Below are positions 19,847-28,703 of a stretch of 64,000 nt of DNA, piece after piece; within the stretch, counting starts at the first letter, position 1, and each line of letters begins with the position of its first letter. Below the pieces are notes generated by a model. The model saw nothing but the letters and a program-made list of their open reading frames with translations, searched no databases and had not been told where the DNA came from. The stretch is taken from NCBI GenBank assembly GCA_021228405.1, contig JAJQRF010000002.1, positions 248,001 to 312,000 on the forward strand, given 5' to 3'. The position numbers were made by a program, and so were the translations under genes. The DNA is from Pyrinomonadaceae bacterium (GTDB taxonomy: Bacteria; Acidobacteriota; Blastocatellia; Pyrinomonadales; Pyrinomonadaceae).

Positions 19847-20845
19847 TTATGCAACCGTTCCGCCGCAACTGGAACCGCTTCCGGCTGTGCATCCGAAACA
19901 GTGATCGGCGGTCGCGATTTGTCTATTTTTGAGTTTTTCCAGATCGAAATCGAAGATTGTTTGCGGTGCGTTTTCTTCAACGCCCAATTCCAACATCTGA
20001 TTAAAATCGCAATCGAACAGATTTCCCTGCCAATCGACGCTGATTAAATTTCGGCACATCAAACCCGCAATCGTCGCCGGATTAAAAGCATTTACGAGCT
20101 TTTGCATATACGATTCTTCATTTTTTGAACGCCGCAGCCAATCCAGATAACGCGCGATCGGCATATTCGTGATCGTAAAAAGATTATTGAACGAAATATC
20201 GTAACGCTGTTTGAGTTCACGTTTGAAATCGGCTTCGATGGCAGATTGCGCGGGCGGCAAAAATGCGCCGACAGGATTATAAACGAGATTCAAAACCAAT
20301 CTTTCATCGATGCCGTAACCGACTTTATTCAATCTTTTCAACGCGTCGATGCTTTTTTCAAAAACGCCGTTTCCGCGTTGAGCATCGGTCTGCTGTTGGA
20401 GAAAATACGGCAGACTCGAAACTACTTCCGTTTCATTTTCCGCAAAAAATTCGGGCAGATCGGTTTGATCTTTCTCGAACATCACGGTCAGATTGTGACG
20501 GACGACGATATTCGCATTCAGTTTTCGCGCTTCCGTGACAAAATAACGAAAATCGGGAATCAATTCGGGTGCGCCGCCCGTAATATCCAACAGCGGAATC
20601 CTGAAATCACGAATCGCTTTCAGACAAGCCTCAACGACTTTACGCGGCATAATCTCCGTTCTGGCGGGCGAAGCGTCGACGTGGCAATGTTTACAAGCCT
20701 GATTGCAGAGTTTGCCGACATTGACCTGCAAAGTATCGATCGTTTCCGCAAACAATCCTCTCTCGCCGAGTTTTTCCGAAAAACTGACCGGGGAATTCGG
20801 CAAAGCTGTTTTGCCGTTGCGCGTAATTTGAACTACTGTCTGCAT
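19847..20845 (-). CDS. arsS: arsenosugar biosynthesis radical SAM protein ArsS
   Basis: A radical SAM cluster motif CNQACKHC (Cys47, Cys51, Cys54) follows LQVNVGKL, and the ITGGAPEL motif is present. The C-terminus carries the ArsS/DUF3641 Cys motifs (LMCRNLISVDW, FDCDFNQ, and CFGCTAGSGSSCGG). Family knowledge: ArsS acts with the methyltransferase ArsM to attach the 5'-deoxyadenosyl group to a methylated arsenical, an early arsenosugar step. It is last in a minus-strand operon headed by arsM and starts immediately after the stop of the upstream gene. Confidence 0.93.
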   Translation of the reverse strand: MQTVVQITRNGKTALPNSPVSFSEKLGERGLFAETIDTLQVNVGKLCNQACKHCHVDASPARTEIMPRKVVEACLKAIRDFRIPLLDITGGAPELIPDFRYFVTEARKLNANIVVRHNLTVMFEKDQTDLPEFFAENETEVVSSLPYFLQQQTDAQRGNGVFEKSIDALKRLNKVGYGIDERLVLNLVYNPVGAFLPPAQSAIEADFKRELKQRYDISFNNLFTITNMPIARYLDWLRRSKNEESYMQKLVNAFNPATIAGLMCRNLISVDWQGNLFDCDFNQMLELGVEENAPQTIFDFDLEKLKNRQIATADHCFGCTAGSGSSCGGTVA

Positions 20846-21157
20846 TTAATTTGTTTCCGAAAGATACTCCGCTTCAAAATCAAACCTCAATTCATATTCC
20901 CGACGTTTTCGTAAAAAGAAGTCCGCCGCCTCTTTTCCATCCGTGAAAATCTTTTCAAAATCGAGATCATCACGTTGTGTTTCAGGATCGTATTTTTTAC
21001 GGCTCACGGCAAAATCCAAATTATCAAGGTGCCGGAGAGGGAGGGTAAAACCGAAAAATTCAATTCCATATCCGACATTGCTCTGAAGCAAAGTGACAAT
21101 TGCCTGCGCGATCTTTGCGTCATCGTGAAAGATCAAAACTTCTTTTGAATCATTCAT
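20846..21157 (-). CDS. small conserved-looking protein of the arsenosugar operon
   Basis: This 103-residue soluble protein begins MNDSKEVLIFHDDAKIAQAIV. It has an alternating hydrophobic start and a charged, mixed C-terminal half (RKRREYELRFDFEAEYL). I do not recognise a family. It is tightly packed, ending directly at the arsS start and beginning 11 bases after the AhpD-like gene, so it is co-translated with both. Position suggests a pathway accessory protein, but no activity can be read from the sequence. Confidence 0.7.
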   Translation of the reverse strand: MNDSKEVLIFHDDAKIAQAIVTLLQSNVGYGIEFFGFTLPLRHLDNLDFAVSRKKYDPETQRDDLDFEKIFTDGKEAADFFLRKRREYELRFDFEAEYLSETN

Positions 21158-21168
21158 TTTGCATTTTC

Positions 21169-21498
21169 TTACATTGAAACCTTGTCGTGCGCATTGTGCG
21201 ATTGGATACCGTGAACAAGGCTTGCACCGCCGCGAATTGCCGAGGCAAGGTGCATCGCTTCAGTCATTTGTTCCATATTCGAGCCGTTTTCCAGACAGGA
21301 ATTTGTAAAAGCCTCGATGCAGTAGGGACATTGAACCGTCACCGCAACCGCTAACCCGATCAGGGCTTTTTCGCGCTTTGAAAGTGCGCCTTCTTCCTGG
21401 CAAGCCTGATACCAGGCGAGAAATTTTTCAAAAAGTTCGGGTTTATATTTGGCAATTTCGCCGAATCTGCCTAAATCTTCTTCGTTGTAATAGTGCAT
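21169..21498 (-). CDS. arsenosugar-associated AhpD/peroxidase-like protein
   Basis: At 109 residues this is an AhpD/carboxymuconolactone-decarboxylase-like helical protein with a redox motif CPYCIEAFT (Cys57, Cys60). It matches the small peroxidase-like family described alongside arsS in arsenosugar loci. It probably acts as a thiol-dependent redox partner. It lies between the DinB-like gene and the 103-residue gene at close spacing. Confidence 0.88.
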   Translation of the reverse strand: MHYYNEEDLGRFGEIAKYKPELFEKFLAWYQACQEEGALSKREKALIGLAVAVTVQCPYCIEAFTNSCLENGSNMEQMTEAMHLASAIRGGASLVHGIQSHNAHDKVSM

Positions 21499-21523
21499 AA
21501 ATTTTTAGTTTCAAGTTTCAAGT

Positions 21524-22027
21524 TCAATTTTCCAAAGTTTGAAATTTCAGTAAAAACTTTTCGACTTGACGGCGATGACGCAAAATGTGCATAACGGCGT
21601 GTTCGAGCAGTTGTTCTAAATCTTCGGAAATGTCGGGCTGTCTGTAAATGATAACTTTTGACATTTCTTCATAACTCATTTCCCATTTTCCATCGAGCGT
21701 TTCTTCCGTATAAGCAAGCACTTTATCAATTTCTTCGCCGATCGCCGATTTTTCGATCTGCGGGCGTTCATTGCCCAAGGGTTCGTGCGGAATCGAATAA
21801 TAACGCCGAATCGCGTTCGCATAACCGTAGCCCGCGTGAACGACGTGATTCATCATCGTTTGAATCGAATGACAATCCGCGTCTTTCGTTTCCGCGTCGG
21901 CGATGCGCGTGTATTTTTCTTCACTGACCCATTCGACGAGTGATTTTAATTCAAACGCGGCGCGTTCGTATTCGTCCATCAATGCGCCGATTCCACCTTT
22001 GCGGTAATCATTTAGAGATTTTTTCAT
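21524..22027 (-). CDS. DinB-like metal-binding helical protein
   Basis: I take the start MKKSLNDYRKGG at 22027, giving 167 residues; an upstream in-frame start would run through the palindrome at 22032-22151. The helical fold contains HSIQTMMNHVVHAGYGY and LEHAVMHILRHRRQVE, placing three His residues as in DinB/YfiT metal sites. DinB proteins are often thiol-dependent enzymes. Its place inside the arsenosugar operon suggests a thiol- or arsenic-related function, which is an inference. Confidence 0.82.
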   Translation of the reverse strand: MKKSLNDYRKGGIGALMDEYERAAFELKSLVEWVSEEKYTRIADAETKDADCHSIQTMMNHVVHAGYGYANAIRRYYSIPHEPLGNERPQIEKSAIGEEIDKVLAYTEETLDGKWEMSYEEMSKVIIYRQPDISEDLEQLLEHAVMHILRHRRQVEKFLLKFQTLEN

Positions 22028-22031
22028 TATT

Positions 22032-22151
22032 TTGTAGGGGCGACGGCTTGTCCTCGCCCGCAACGTCCGATTTAAATTAACATTGAAAAAATTAAACCGT
22101 TTATTCGCGCTTTCGCGCTCAACGGGCGAGGACAAGCCGTCGCCCCTACAA
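22032..22151. repeat. 29-bp inverted-repeat element within the arsenosugar operon
   Basis: The arm at 22032-22060 (TTGTAGGGGCGACGGCTTGT and nine more bases) is exactly reversed at 22123-22151, with a 62-base interior. GTAGGGGCGACGGC-type termini with a GCCC core are typical of small dispersed palindromic elements. It fills the space between the arsM stop and the DinB-like start, so it would form a large hairpin in the operon mRNA. Confidence 0.85.
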
Positions 22152-22153
22152 TT

Positions 22154-23317
22154 CTAACAACAATCGCTTCCCGGTTCGCAACATTCTGCGCCGGTCAGAT
22201 CCGTCAAATTATATTCCAAACCTTTCGTTTCACGCGGATTTCGTTTTGCGGTTCGCTTGCAGTCAAACTCCTTTGCATTTTCCAATTCAATATTTTCGAT
22301 CGGTTCGACTGCGATGATCTGCGAAGCGTAAGGCTCTTTGTTGTAAATTTGAAAAGTCTTGTCGCAAACCGCCATTCGTGCGCCGCGCTCCAAAACGTGT
22401 CCGTCGTCATCGATGACCTTTTTCCAAGGTCCTTTGTAAATCACGGCTTGATTTCGTTCCCAACACACGCCTTGTTTACCTTTATAAGCCGTTACCGTCA
22501 CCGAACGAAACTCGATTCCTTCGACCACGCGCCACGGCTTTTCGTCGCGTTTGACTATCTCGATACCGTAAAATCCTGCTTTTTCAAATGCCTCGATAAA
22601 CAAATCTTCACGAAACGCGCCTGAAATACAACCCGACCAAAGTTCCGCGTTCTTCTGTAAATGGTCGGGCACGTCTTCGTCCGAAACGATGTCGGAAATC
22701 GCCACCCGTCCGCCGCGCTTCAAAACGCGAAACATTTCCGCGAACATTTGTTCCTTGAGTTCGGGTTTGACCAGATTTAAAACGCAATTCGATAAGATCA
22801 CATCGATCGAATCATCTTTAATCAAAGGGTTTTCCGCTTTCGCTTTGGCGACAAATACCTCGTAAGCGAAAAAATCGTCGGCGGTTTTGATCGGATTTTT
22901 TTCCAAATATTCGTCAACCAAACTCAAATCCAACTTCAAATCCTGAATCTTCCCGTAACGAAACTCGACGTTCCCGTAACCGATCTTTTCAGCTATTTCA
23001 GCACGGTATTTGTTGGCTAATCCGAGCATTTCCAGATTGGTATCAACGCCGATAATTTTTCCTGTTTCGCCGACGATCTGCGAAGCGATATAACAAATCT
23101 TGCCGCCGCCCGACCCCAAATCCAAAACCGTGTCGCCTGTTTTCACGAACGCCGACGGATCGCCGCAACCGTAATCGCGTTCGATAATTTCGGCGGGCAG
23201 AATCTTCAAATATTTCGGATCGTATTCGACCGGACAACACAAAGCGTTTTCCACCTCGTTTGCCGCGTTTCCGTATCGTTCGCGCACCGCGCTTTCTACA
23301 TCAAAATCGTAAGCCAT
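22154..23317 (-). CDS. arsM: arsenite S-adenosylmethionine methyltransferase ArsM
   Basis: The AdoMet-binding motif VLDLGSGGGKICYIAS lies near residue 64. The three conserved arsenic-binding Cys are all present: DYGCGDP (Cys51), LSNCVLNLV (Cys178) and SGCISGAF (Cys230). A Cys-rich tail ends AECCEPGSDCC. Family knowledge: ArsM methylates trivalent arsenic stepwise. It is the first gene of the minus-strand cluster that ends with arsS, supporting arsenosugar synthesis rather than simple volatilisation. Confidence 0.95.
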   Translation of the reverse strand: MAYDFDVESAVRERYGNAANEVENALCCPVEYDPKYLKILPAEIIERDYGCGDPSAFVKTGDTVLDLGSGGGKICYIASQIVGETGKIIGVDTNLEMLGLANKYRAEIAEKIGYGNVEFRYGKIQDLKLDLSLVDEYLEKNPIKTADDFFAYEVFVAKAKAENPLIKDDSIDVILSNCVLNLVKPELKEQMFAEMFRVLKRGGRVAISDIVSDEDVPDHLQKNAELWSGCISGAFREDLFIEAFEKAGFYGIEIVKRDEKPWRVVEGIEFRSVTVTAYKGKQGVCWERNQAVIYKGPWKKVIDDDGHVLERGARMAVCDKTFQIYNKEPYASQIIAVEPIENIELENAKEFDCKRTAKRNPRETKGLEYNLTDLTGAECCEPGSDCC

Positions 23318-23359
23318 AATTTACTAATAAACGCCAAAAAAGCTAAAATTTATTCCCAA

Positions 23360-24028
23360 ATGAAACGTGCAACTATCATTATGGCAAAAGTTCCGCGTGC
23401 GGGAAACGTCAAAACGCGGCTTCAGCCTTTTTTATCCGCCGAACAATGCGTTTTGCTTTCCGAGGCATTTCTCGAAGACGCGATAAATAAAGCCAAAGGA
23501 ATCTCCGAAAAATTGATCATTGCTTTTTCGCCTGCCGACGAACGCGCCTATTTCGACAAATTCGGCGATGAAAACTTGATCCTGACCGAACAGAAAGGCT
23601 CTGATCTGGGCGAAAGGATGTGTAATGCTTTTCAATTCGCACTTTCTCAAAATTCGGATTCAGCCGTGATGATCGGCACGGACAGCCCCACATTTCCGGC
23701 GGATTACATCGAACAGGCTTTTGAATTCCTCGAACTGGAAACGGACGCGGTTCTGGGAAAAACGGCGGACGGCGGATTTTATCTGATCGGTTTGCGGAAA
23801 CTGAATAAAGAGATTTTCGAGAATGTTGCGTGGAGTTCGGGCAAAACCTTCGAGCAGACTTATCGAAACATTATGAAGTCGGATTTGCATCTGCGCGAAG
23901 TTCCGTCGTGGTTCGATGTGGACGAAAAAGACGATTTGCTCAAGCTCGATGAACAATTTATTTTTAGCCGAAACGCGGTCAGACGCGCACCGAAAACCTT
24001 TGAAACGCTCAACAGGATTTTGCGTTAA
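23360..24028 (+). CDS. TIGR04282/DUF2064 arsenosugar-type glycosyltransferase
   Basis: This 222-residue nucleotide-sugar-transferase fold starts MAKVPRAGNVKTRLQPFL, the DUF2064 opening, with GTDSPTFPADYIEQAF and the ADGGFYLIGL motif. Families named TIGR04282 are annotated as arsenosugar-biosynthesis glycosyltransferases because they co-occur with arsM and arsS. Here the gene is divergent from arsM, 42 bases from its start. It converges on the next gene with a 3-base gap. Confidence 0.9.
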   Translation: MKRATIIMAKVPRAGNVKTRLQPFLSAEQCVLLSEAFLEDAINKAKGISEKLIIAFSPADERAYFDKFGDENLILTEQKGSDLGERMCNAFQFALSQNSDSAVMIGTDSPTFPADYIEQAFEFLELETDAVLGKTADGGFYLIGLRKLNKEIFENVAWSSGKTFEQTYRNIMKSDLHLREVPSWFDVDEKDDLLKLDEQFIFSRNAVRRAPKTFETLNRILR

Positions 24029-24031
24029 ATA

Positions 24032-25156
24032 TCAAACTTTTGCTTCTTTTCTGTTTTGCAGAACTTCTTCGTAAACCTTTTCGGTTCGTTCGATCATCCG
24101 CTCGAGGCTGAACTTTTCGAGAGCAGTTTTCTGCGCGTTTTTTCCGAGGTTTTCGCATAATCCGTCATTTTCGAGCAAATCGCAAATTGTTTCGGACAAT
24201 TCAAAAGGTTCTTTTATTTTTACCAACCTGCCCGAAAAATTATCCTGCAACAATTCCTTTGCGCCGTCAGTTTCGGTCGCAACGATTGCTTTTCCGAGCG
24301 TCATCGCTTCGAGAATCGCCAACCCGAAACTTTCCGAATGCGACGGTGAAACATAAACATCCAAAGCCGAAAAGAACGAAGGCGTTTCATCGATCCAATC
24401 GAGAAATAAAAACTTTTCTTCCAATCCGAAAACTTTGACCAATCTTTTCAACTCACGTCGAAACGTATGATTTATCGAATGATCTTTTCCGACCATCACA
24501 AAATGCGTTTCGGGCATTTTTTTCGCGATCTCGTTCGCCGCCAAAACAAAATCGCGCTGACCTTTGAGTTCTTTGAGTTCGCCCATCGTCCCGACCACTT
24601 TCGCATCGAGCGGAATGTTGTGCAGAACACGAAAGGCTTCACGCAATTCGTTGAGGTTTTGCCGATTTTCAGTTGGAATTGAAATCCCGTTCGGAATTGT
24701 CGTAATTTTCTTTCGCGGGAAAATATTTGCCAGATTAACGCTTACCGCCGAAGAAACGGCGATTGCTTTTTGAACATTTGAAAGCGCGAATTTGTGAAAC
24801 GGTTTCATCGAAAAAAGAACGTGCCGCGTCAAAACGAACTTTGTTTCCCTCGAAATCCGGCACGAAATGGAGGCGGGAATATAATCTCTTCCGACGTGTG
24901 CGTGAATGATTTCGATCTTGTTTTTATTGGCGAAATTGGCGATCTTTTTTGCGCTGAAAATTCCGAACGAATTGCGGATCGAAGCGTGGAAAATATTTTC
25001 GGGCGGCAAAAAATCAAACTTTTCAGTCCATTCGCAAGTGGGTCTGACGACGATAAAAATCTCGTGTCCGCGAGCTTGTAATCCACGACACAGATCGATC
25101 AAATGCCGCTCGCCGCCGCCGAAAGTTTTCGCTGATGAAATCTGCAAAATTCGCAT
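24032..25156 (-). CDS. glycosyltransferase family 4
   Basis: This 374-residue GT-B protein opens LQISSAKTFGGGERHL and has the GT4 donor-site motif SPSHSESFGLAILEAMTLGKAIVATETDG (given in parts as SPSHSESFGLAILEAM and IVATETDG). Family knowledge: it transfers a sugar from a nucleotide or lipid donor, probably to a glycolipid or surface polysaccharide. The acceptor cannot be read from the sequence. It is transcribed alone, after the terminator of the TonB receptor gene. Confidence 0.88.
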   Translation of the reverse strand: MRILQISSAKTFGGGERHLIDLCRGLQARGHEIFIVVRPTCEWTEKFDFLPPENIFHASIRNSFGIFSAKKIANFANKNKIEIIHAHVGRDYIPASISCRISRETKFVLTRHVLFSMKPFHKFALSNVQKAIAVSSAVSVNLANIFPRKKITTIPNGISIPTENRQNLNELREAFRVLHNIPLDAKVVGTMGELKELKGQRDFVLAANEIAKKMPETHFVMVGKDHSINHTFRRELKRLVKVFGLEEKFLFLDWIDETPSFFSALDVYVSPSHSESFGLAILEAMTLGKAIVATETDGAKELLQDNFSGRLVKIKEPFELSETICDLLENDGLCENLGKNAQKTALEKFSLERMIERTEKVYEEVLQNRKEAKV

Positions 25157-25204
25157 AACTCAATATGAAAATAAAAAACTTAAACTTAAAGCGCAAATAA
25201 AAAA

Positions 25205-25229
25205 GGCACGTTTCCGGAAGAAACGTGCC
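25205..25229 (-). terminator. intrinsic terminator after the TonB receptor gene
   Basis: On the minus strand GGCACGTTT pairs with AAACGTGCC (25221-25229 with 25205-25213), followed by TTTTTTTA. It lies 28 bases past the receptor stop codon. Confidence 0.88.
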
Positions 25230-25256
25230 GTAAAAGGTTTTTCCAACGAGGAAAAA

Positions 25257-28200
25257 CTAAAATTGGAATCTTGCACCAAGCTGCATCTGGAAAACCGGGC
25301 TTCCCGGGTTTGTCTGCAAATTGATTTTTCCGAAGTTTGCGCTTGCCGGATTCTGCTCACGAATCTGCAAGAAGTTAATGTTGGTAATGCCATTAAATCC
25401 GCAGGTTTGCGACCCGGTCGAACAATATTGCGCCAAGGCTCCCGAAGTCGAGTTCGTTCCCGGGAACTGGAAAACAACGTTGGGTAAATTGAATAAGTTG
25501 AAAAACTCTCCCGAGAAGGTCAATTTTCTTCTTTCACCGAAAGTGAATCCTTTCTGAACGCGCAGATCAACGTCATAAAGACTTCTGTTGCGGAAATAGT
25601 TGCGGTTGAGTTCGACACCCGGAACCAAGATCGGACGGTCGTTAAAGACGTTGTCGCCGTTAGCATCCGTTCCGATATAGGTGTTGATCGGAGTTCCTGA
25701 ACGTAAACGGATAGCACTTGAAACCTCAAATCCGTAAGGCAGGAAAAAGACCGGATTAGCAACGAATTGATGCGTGCGGTCGATTCTGGACGGACCATAT
25801 TCACCGCTCAGATCATACGGATTAGCATAGGCAACACCACCCGAATCACGTTCATTATCGTCATCCGATTTGTTGCTCGACAAGGTGTAGTAAGCATTCA
25901 ACTGTCCCCATTTGCGAACCAATCTCATACGGAAGGTGAGTCCTTGATACAAGGATTTAGCCGTTGATTCACGAACTTGAACGGCACCCAGAGCAAGTCT
26001 GTTTGCCGGATCGGGATTCAATGCCGGATCATTTGTCGGGCGTTGTCTGGTCGTTACGCTTCCGCTCGGGAAAGTAAGACCGCCCGGCGTAACCAAAGCG
26101 ATGTATGTCCGTCCGGTGCCCAGAATCGTTGCAATCGTTCCGTTTGAAACCATCGTGTTGTAATTGGCAACGGTGTTGTTAGCCTGCAAAAACGCACGAT
26201 ATTCTTCGCCCGTCAACGGTGCAGGAACGTTCAGGTCTCTGTTTCTCTGTAAGCGGTCGGTTTTTACAAATGAATAATCGATACCGATGATCATATTTGT
26301 AAATACTTCTTTTTCAAATCCGCCGCCAAACTGATATGAACGCGGGTTTTTGAAATCTTCGGCGTGACCTGTGACGGTCGCTCCGACGAACGGATTTGCC
26401 GATAATCCCAATCCGCTCGCAATCGCGGCGATCTGTTCGGGAGTTACGTTCGGCAAACTGCTGAGGCTTGAGTTATTCAGGTTAACGCCTGCAATGGCGA
26501 ACTGTCTGTAGATCGTGTTCGGAACACAAGCCGCCGGAAGAGGTGTTACCGTCGGGTCGCATCCTGTGATCGCTCTGTATGCCGCACCCGCCGACGTTCC
26601 CAGAAAGGTATTGAATGCCGTTTGGCTGAACCCCGTGAAAGGAAGCGTTGTGCTGACGTTTCCGGGAATCGTACGATAGTTGTTGATCGTATCGGCAAAG
26701 ATTAAACCCGGCGTGCGGGCATAGTAAATTCCTGCAAATCCGCGCACAACCGTTTTGCCGTCGCCTGCCGGATCATATGCAAAACCGAGCCTCGGTCCTA
26801 ACTGCCAACCGCTATTCGGAACTTGCGTCGGATCAAATCCTGCTCCGCGAATCGGGAATCTCGTATTTTGAACTACTTTGATCAAATTTGTATTCGTAGC
26901 TTCAGGATCGGGGTTGAACTGTTGTTCGATACGAAGTCCGTAGTTCAAGGTAAGTTTCGGGGTTACACGCCACGAATCCTGACCGAAAAATGCCAATTCC
27001 TTGTTAACGAAGTCCGTTGCCAGATTACCGATCTGACGTGCATATCTCGCATTCGTATCGTCAAAGCGTCCGAGGAAAGTTGCCGCCGGAGGAACCGATC
27101 TGATGTTTGAAAGGTTTCTTAAAATCGTGGTCGTTCCGCCGTTCTGGAGAGTATATGCGCCGAACTGGTTGAAACCGAAGGTCTGATTTGCATAGATACG
27201 GCTGAATTCTCCGCCGAACTTGAAATTGTGATTGCCTACGATGTAGCTGAAACTGTCGGCAATCTGCGTTCTCGTGTCAAACTGCGTCGTCGGCAAAAAG
27301 TTGCGCGATCCGTATTGTGCAAATGCTCCGCCTAAAAATACATTCGGTGAAAGCACATTCGCTTCACGCGGACGTGTTTCTTTTGCGTATTGAACACGCA
27401 ATTCGTTCAAGGCGTTTGAACCGATATTCGACTGAAACTGTCCAACGACAATGTTGTTGCGGTTTCTTTCGATACCGTTCGAGGACAGCGCGCTGTTAGT
27501 CGTCGGGTCGAGAACCGTTTCGCCCGTCGCGGCGGCATTAAGCGCATCATTGCGGCTGTAATTATAGCGAACGTTAAAGCGGTTGCTGTTGTTAAAGTTC
27601 CAGTCTACTTTTCCTAACAAAGCATACGCATCGTTGGTTTGCTCATACGGCGTTTCCAATGAACGCAGATAATCGAACGCTTCCTGACCGCGGTCGCCTG
27701 CAGGAAGCACAATTCCTGAAAGACTTCCGATCAACACCTGACGCGGAGCGCGAAATCTTTGCTGTTCATAAGAAGCAAAGTAGAAAAGTTTGTCGGTAAC
27801 GATCGGTCCGCCGACGGAACCGCCGAATTGATGCTGGGTCGGTGCGAGCGTGGCATCGATTCCCAGCGCATTCAGGCGTTGTTCCTGAATTGCCTGCGTA
27901 TACTTATTGCCGCGCGCCAATTGTTCGGGACGATAAAGATAAAAAAGCGTTCCGCGTAATTCGTTACTTCCCGATTTGGTGATACCGTTTACGATACCGC
28001 CGGTCGAGCGTCCGAATTCAGCGTTGTAACCTGCGGCAACAACCTGAAACTCACGAATCGATTCCTGCGGGATAACAAACGCCTGATTCGAGCGTTCGCC
28101 GCCGCGGATGCCGCCGAAAAACGGCTGGTTAAAATCAACGCCGTCAACGTTCACGTTGCCGTTGATTCCGCGTTGACCGGAAAGCGAAATCTGTCCGCGC

Positions 28201-28703
28201 GAACCTTCAACCTGAGCTGACGGGGTCAGGGTAACGAAATCCTGAAAACGGCGACCGTTGATCGGTAAGTTTTGAATAGCCGTTTCATTTAAAACCGCGT
28301 CCGAGTTGCTTGTCGTCGTCTGAACGCCTTCTGCCGTAACCGTGACTTCAGCACCTACGGAAGCGGCTCCGAGTGAGAAGTTTGCGTCAGTCTTACGTCC
28401 GACTTGAACTTCAACTTCGAGCTTTTGTTCTGCAAAGCTGCCGCCGCTGGCGGTAAGCGTGTATTTTCCGGGTTCTAAAGATGTAAAATTATAAATACCG
28501 TCTTCGCTGGCTGTAGTCGTCAGTTCGGTGCCTTTTTCGTTGCTTACGAGTTTTACCGTCGCATTCGGAACAACCGCACCGTTCACATCCGCAACTACGC
28601 CTGTAATATTTCCGCTTCCGGCTTGAGCAAAAACCTGCCCGATGCCGAAGAGCAAACAGAAAATTGTAATTGCTAAAAATTTAATCGAAATATTTTTAGT
28701 CAT
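25257..28703 (-). CDS. TonB-dependent receptor, Oar-like, with carboxypeptidase-regulatory-like domain
   Basis: A signal peptide (about 1-27) leads to a carboxypeptidase-regulatory-like beta domain (about 30-105, GNITGVVADVNGAVVPNATV...). A plug domain follows (NLPINGRRFQDFVTLTPSA, GQRGINGNVNVDGVDF), then a long barrel ending in Phe (LGARFQF), the outer-membrane C-terminal signature. At 1148 residues it fits the large acidobacterial Oar-like group. The substrate is unknown; such receptors often import glycans or peptides. It is monocistronic, with a long AT-rich upstream region. Confidence 0.93.
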   Translation of the reverse strand: MTKNISIKFLAITIFCLLFGIGQVFAQAGSGNITGVVADVNGAVVPNATVKLVSNEKGTELTTTASEDGIYNFTSLEPGKYTLTASGGSFAEQKLEVEVQVGRKTDANFSLGAASVGAEVTVTAEGVQTTTSNSDAVLNETAIQNLPINGRRFQDFVTLTPSAQVEGSRGQISLSGQRGINGNVNVDGVDFNQPFFGGIRGGERSNQAFVIPQESIREFQVVAAGYNAEFGRSTGGIVNGITKSGSNELRGTLFYLYRPEQLARGNKYTQAIQEQRLNALGIDATLAPTQHQFGGSVGGPIVTDKLFYFASYEQQRFRAPRQVLIGSLSGIVLPAGDRGQEAFDYLRSLETPYEQTNDAYALLGKVDWNFNNSNRFNVRYNYSRNDALNAAATGETVLDPTTNSALSSNGIERNRNNIVVGQFQSNIGSNALNELRVQYAKETRPREANVLSPNVFLGGAFAQYGSRNFLPTTQFDTRTQIADSFSYIVGNHNFKFGGEFSRIYANQTFGFNQFGAYTLQNGGTTTILRNLSNIRSVPPAATFLGRFDDTNARYARQIGNLATDFVNKELAFFGQDSWRVTPKLTLNYGLRIEQQFNPDPEATNTNLIKVVQNTRFPIRGAGFDPTQVPNSGWQLGPRLGFAYDPAGDGKTVVRGFAGIYYARTPGLIFADTINNYRTIPGNVSTTLPFTGFSQTAFNTFLGTSAGAAYRAITGCDPTVTPLPAACVPNTIYRQFAIAGVNLNNSSLSSLPNVTPEQIAAIASGLGLSANPFVGATVTGHAEDFKNPRSYQFGGGFEKEVFTNMIIGIDYSFVKTDRLQRNRDLNVPAPLTGEEYRAFLQANNTVANYNTMVSNGTIATILGTGRTYIALVTPGGLTFPSGSVTTRQRPTNDPALNPDPANRLALGAVQVRESTAKSLYQGLTFRMRLVRKWGQLNAYYTLSSNKSDDDNERDSGGVAYANPYDLSGEYGPSRIDRTHQFVANPVFFLPYGFEVSSAIRLRSGTPINTYIGTDANGDNVFNDRPILVPGVELNRNYFRNRSLYDVDLRVQKGFTFGERRKLTFSGEFFNLFNLPNVVFQFPGTNSTSGALAQYCSTGSQTCGFNGITNINFLQIREQNPASANFGKINLQTNPGSPVFQMQLGARFQF

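Noticed and set aside
20246-20914. Plus-strand open frame of 222 codons opposite arsS
   Set aside because: It is antisense to a well-supported radical SAM gene and has shadow-type composition.
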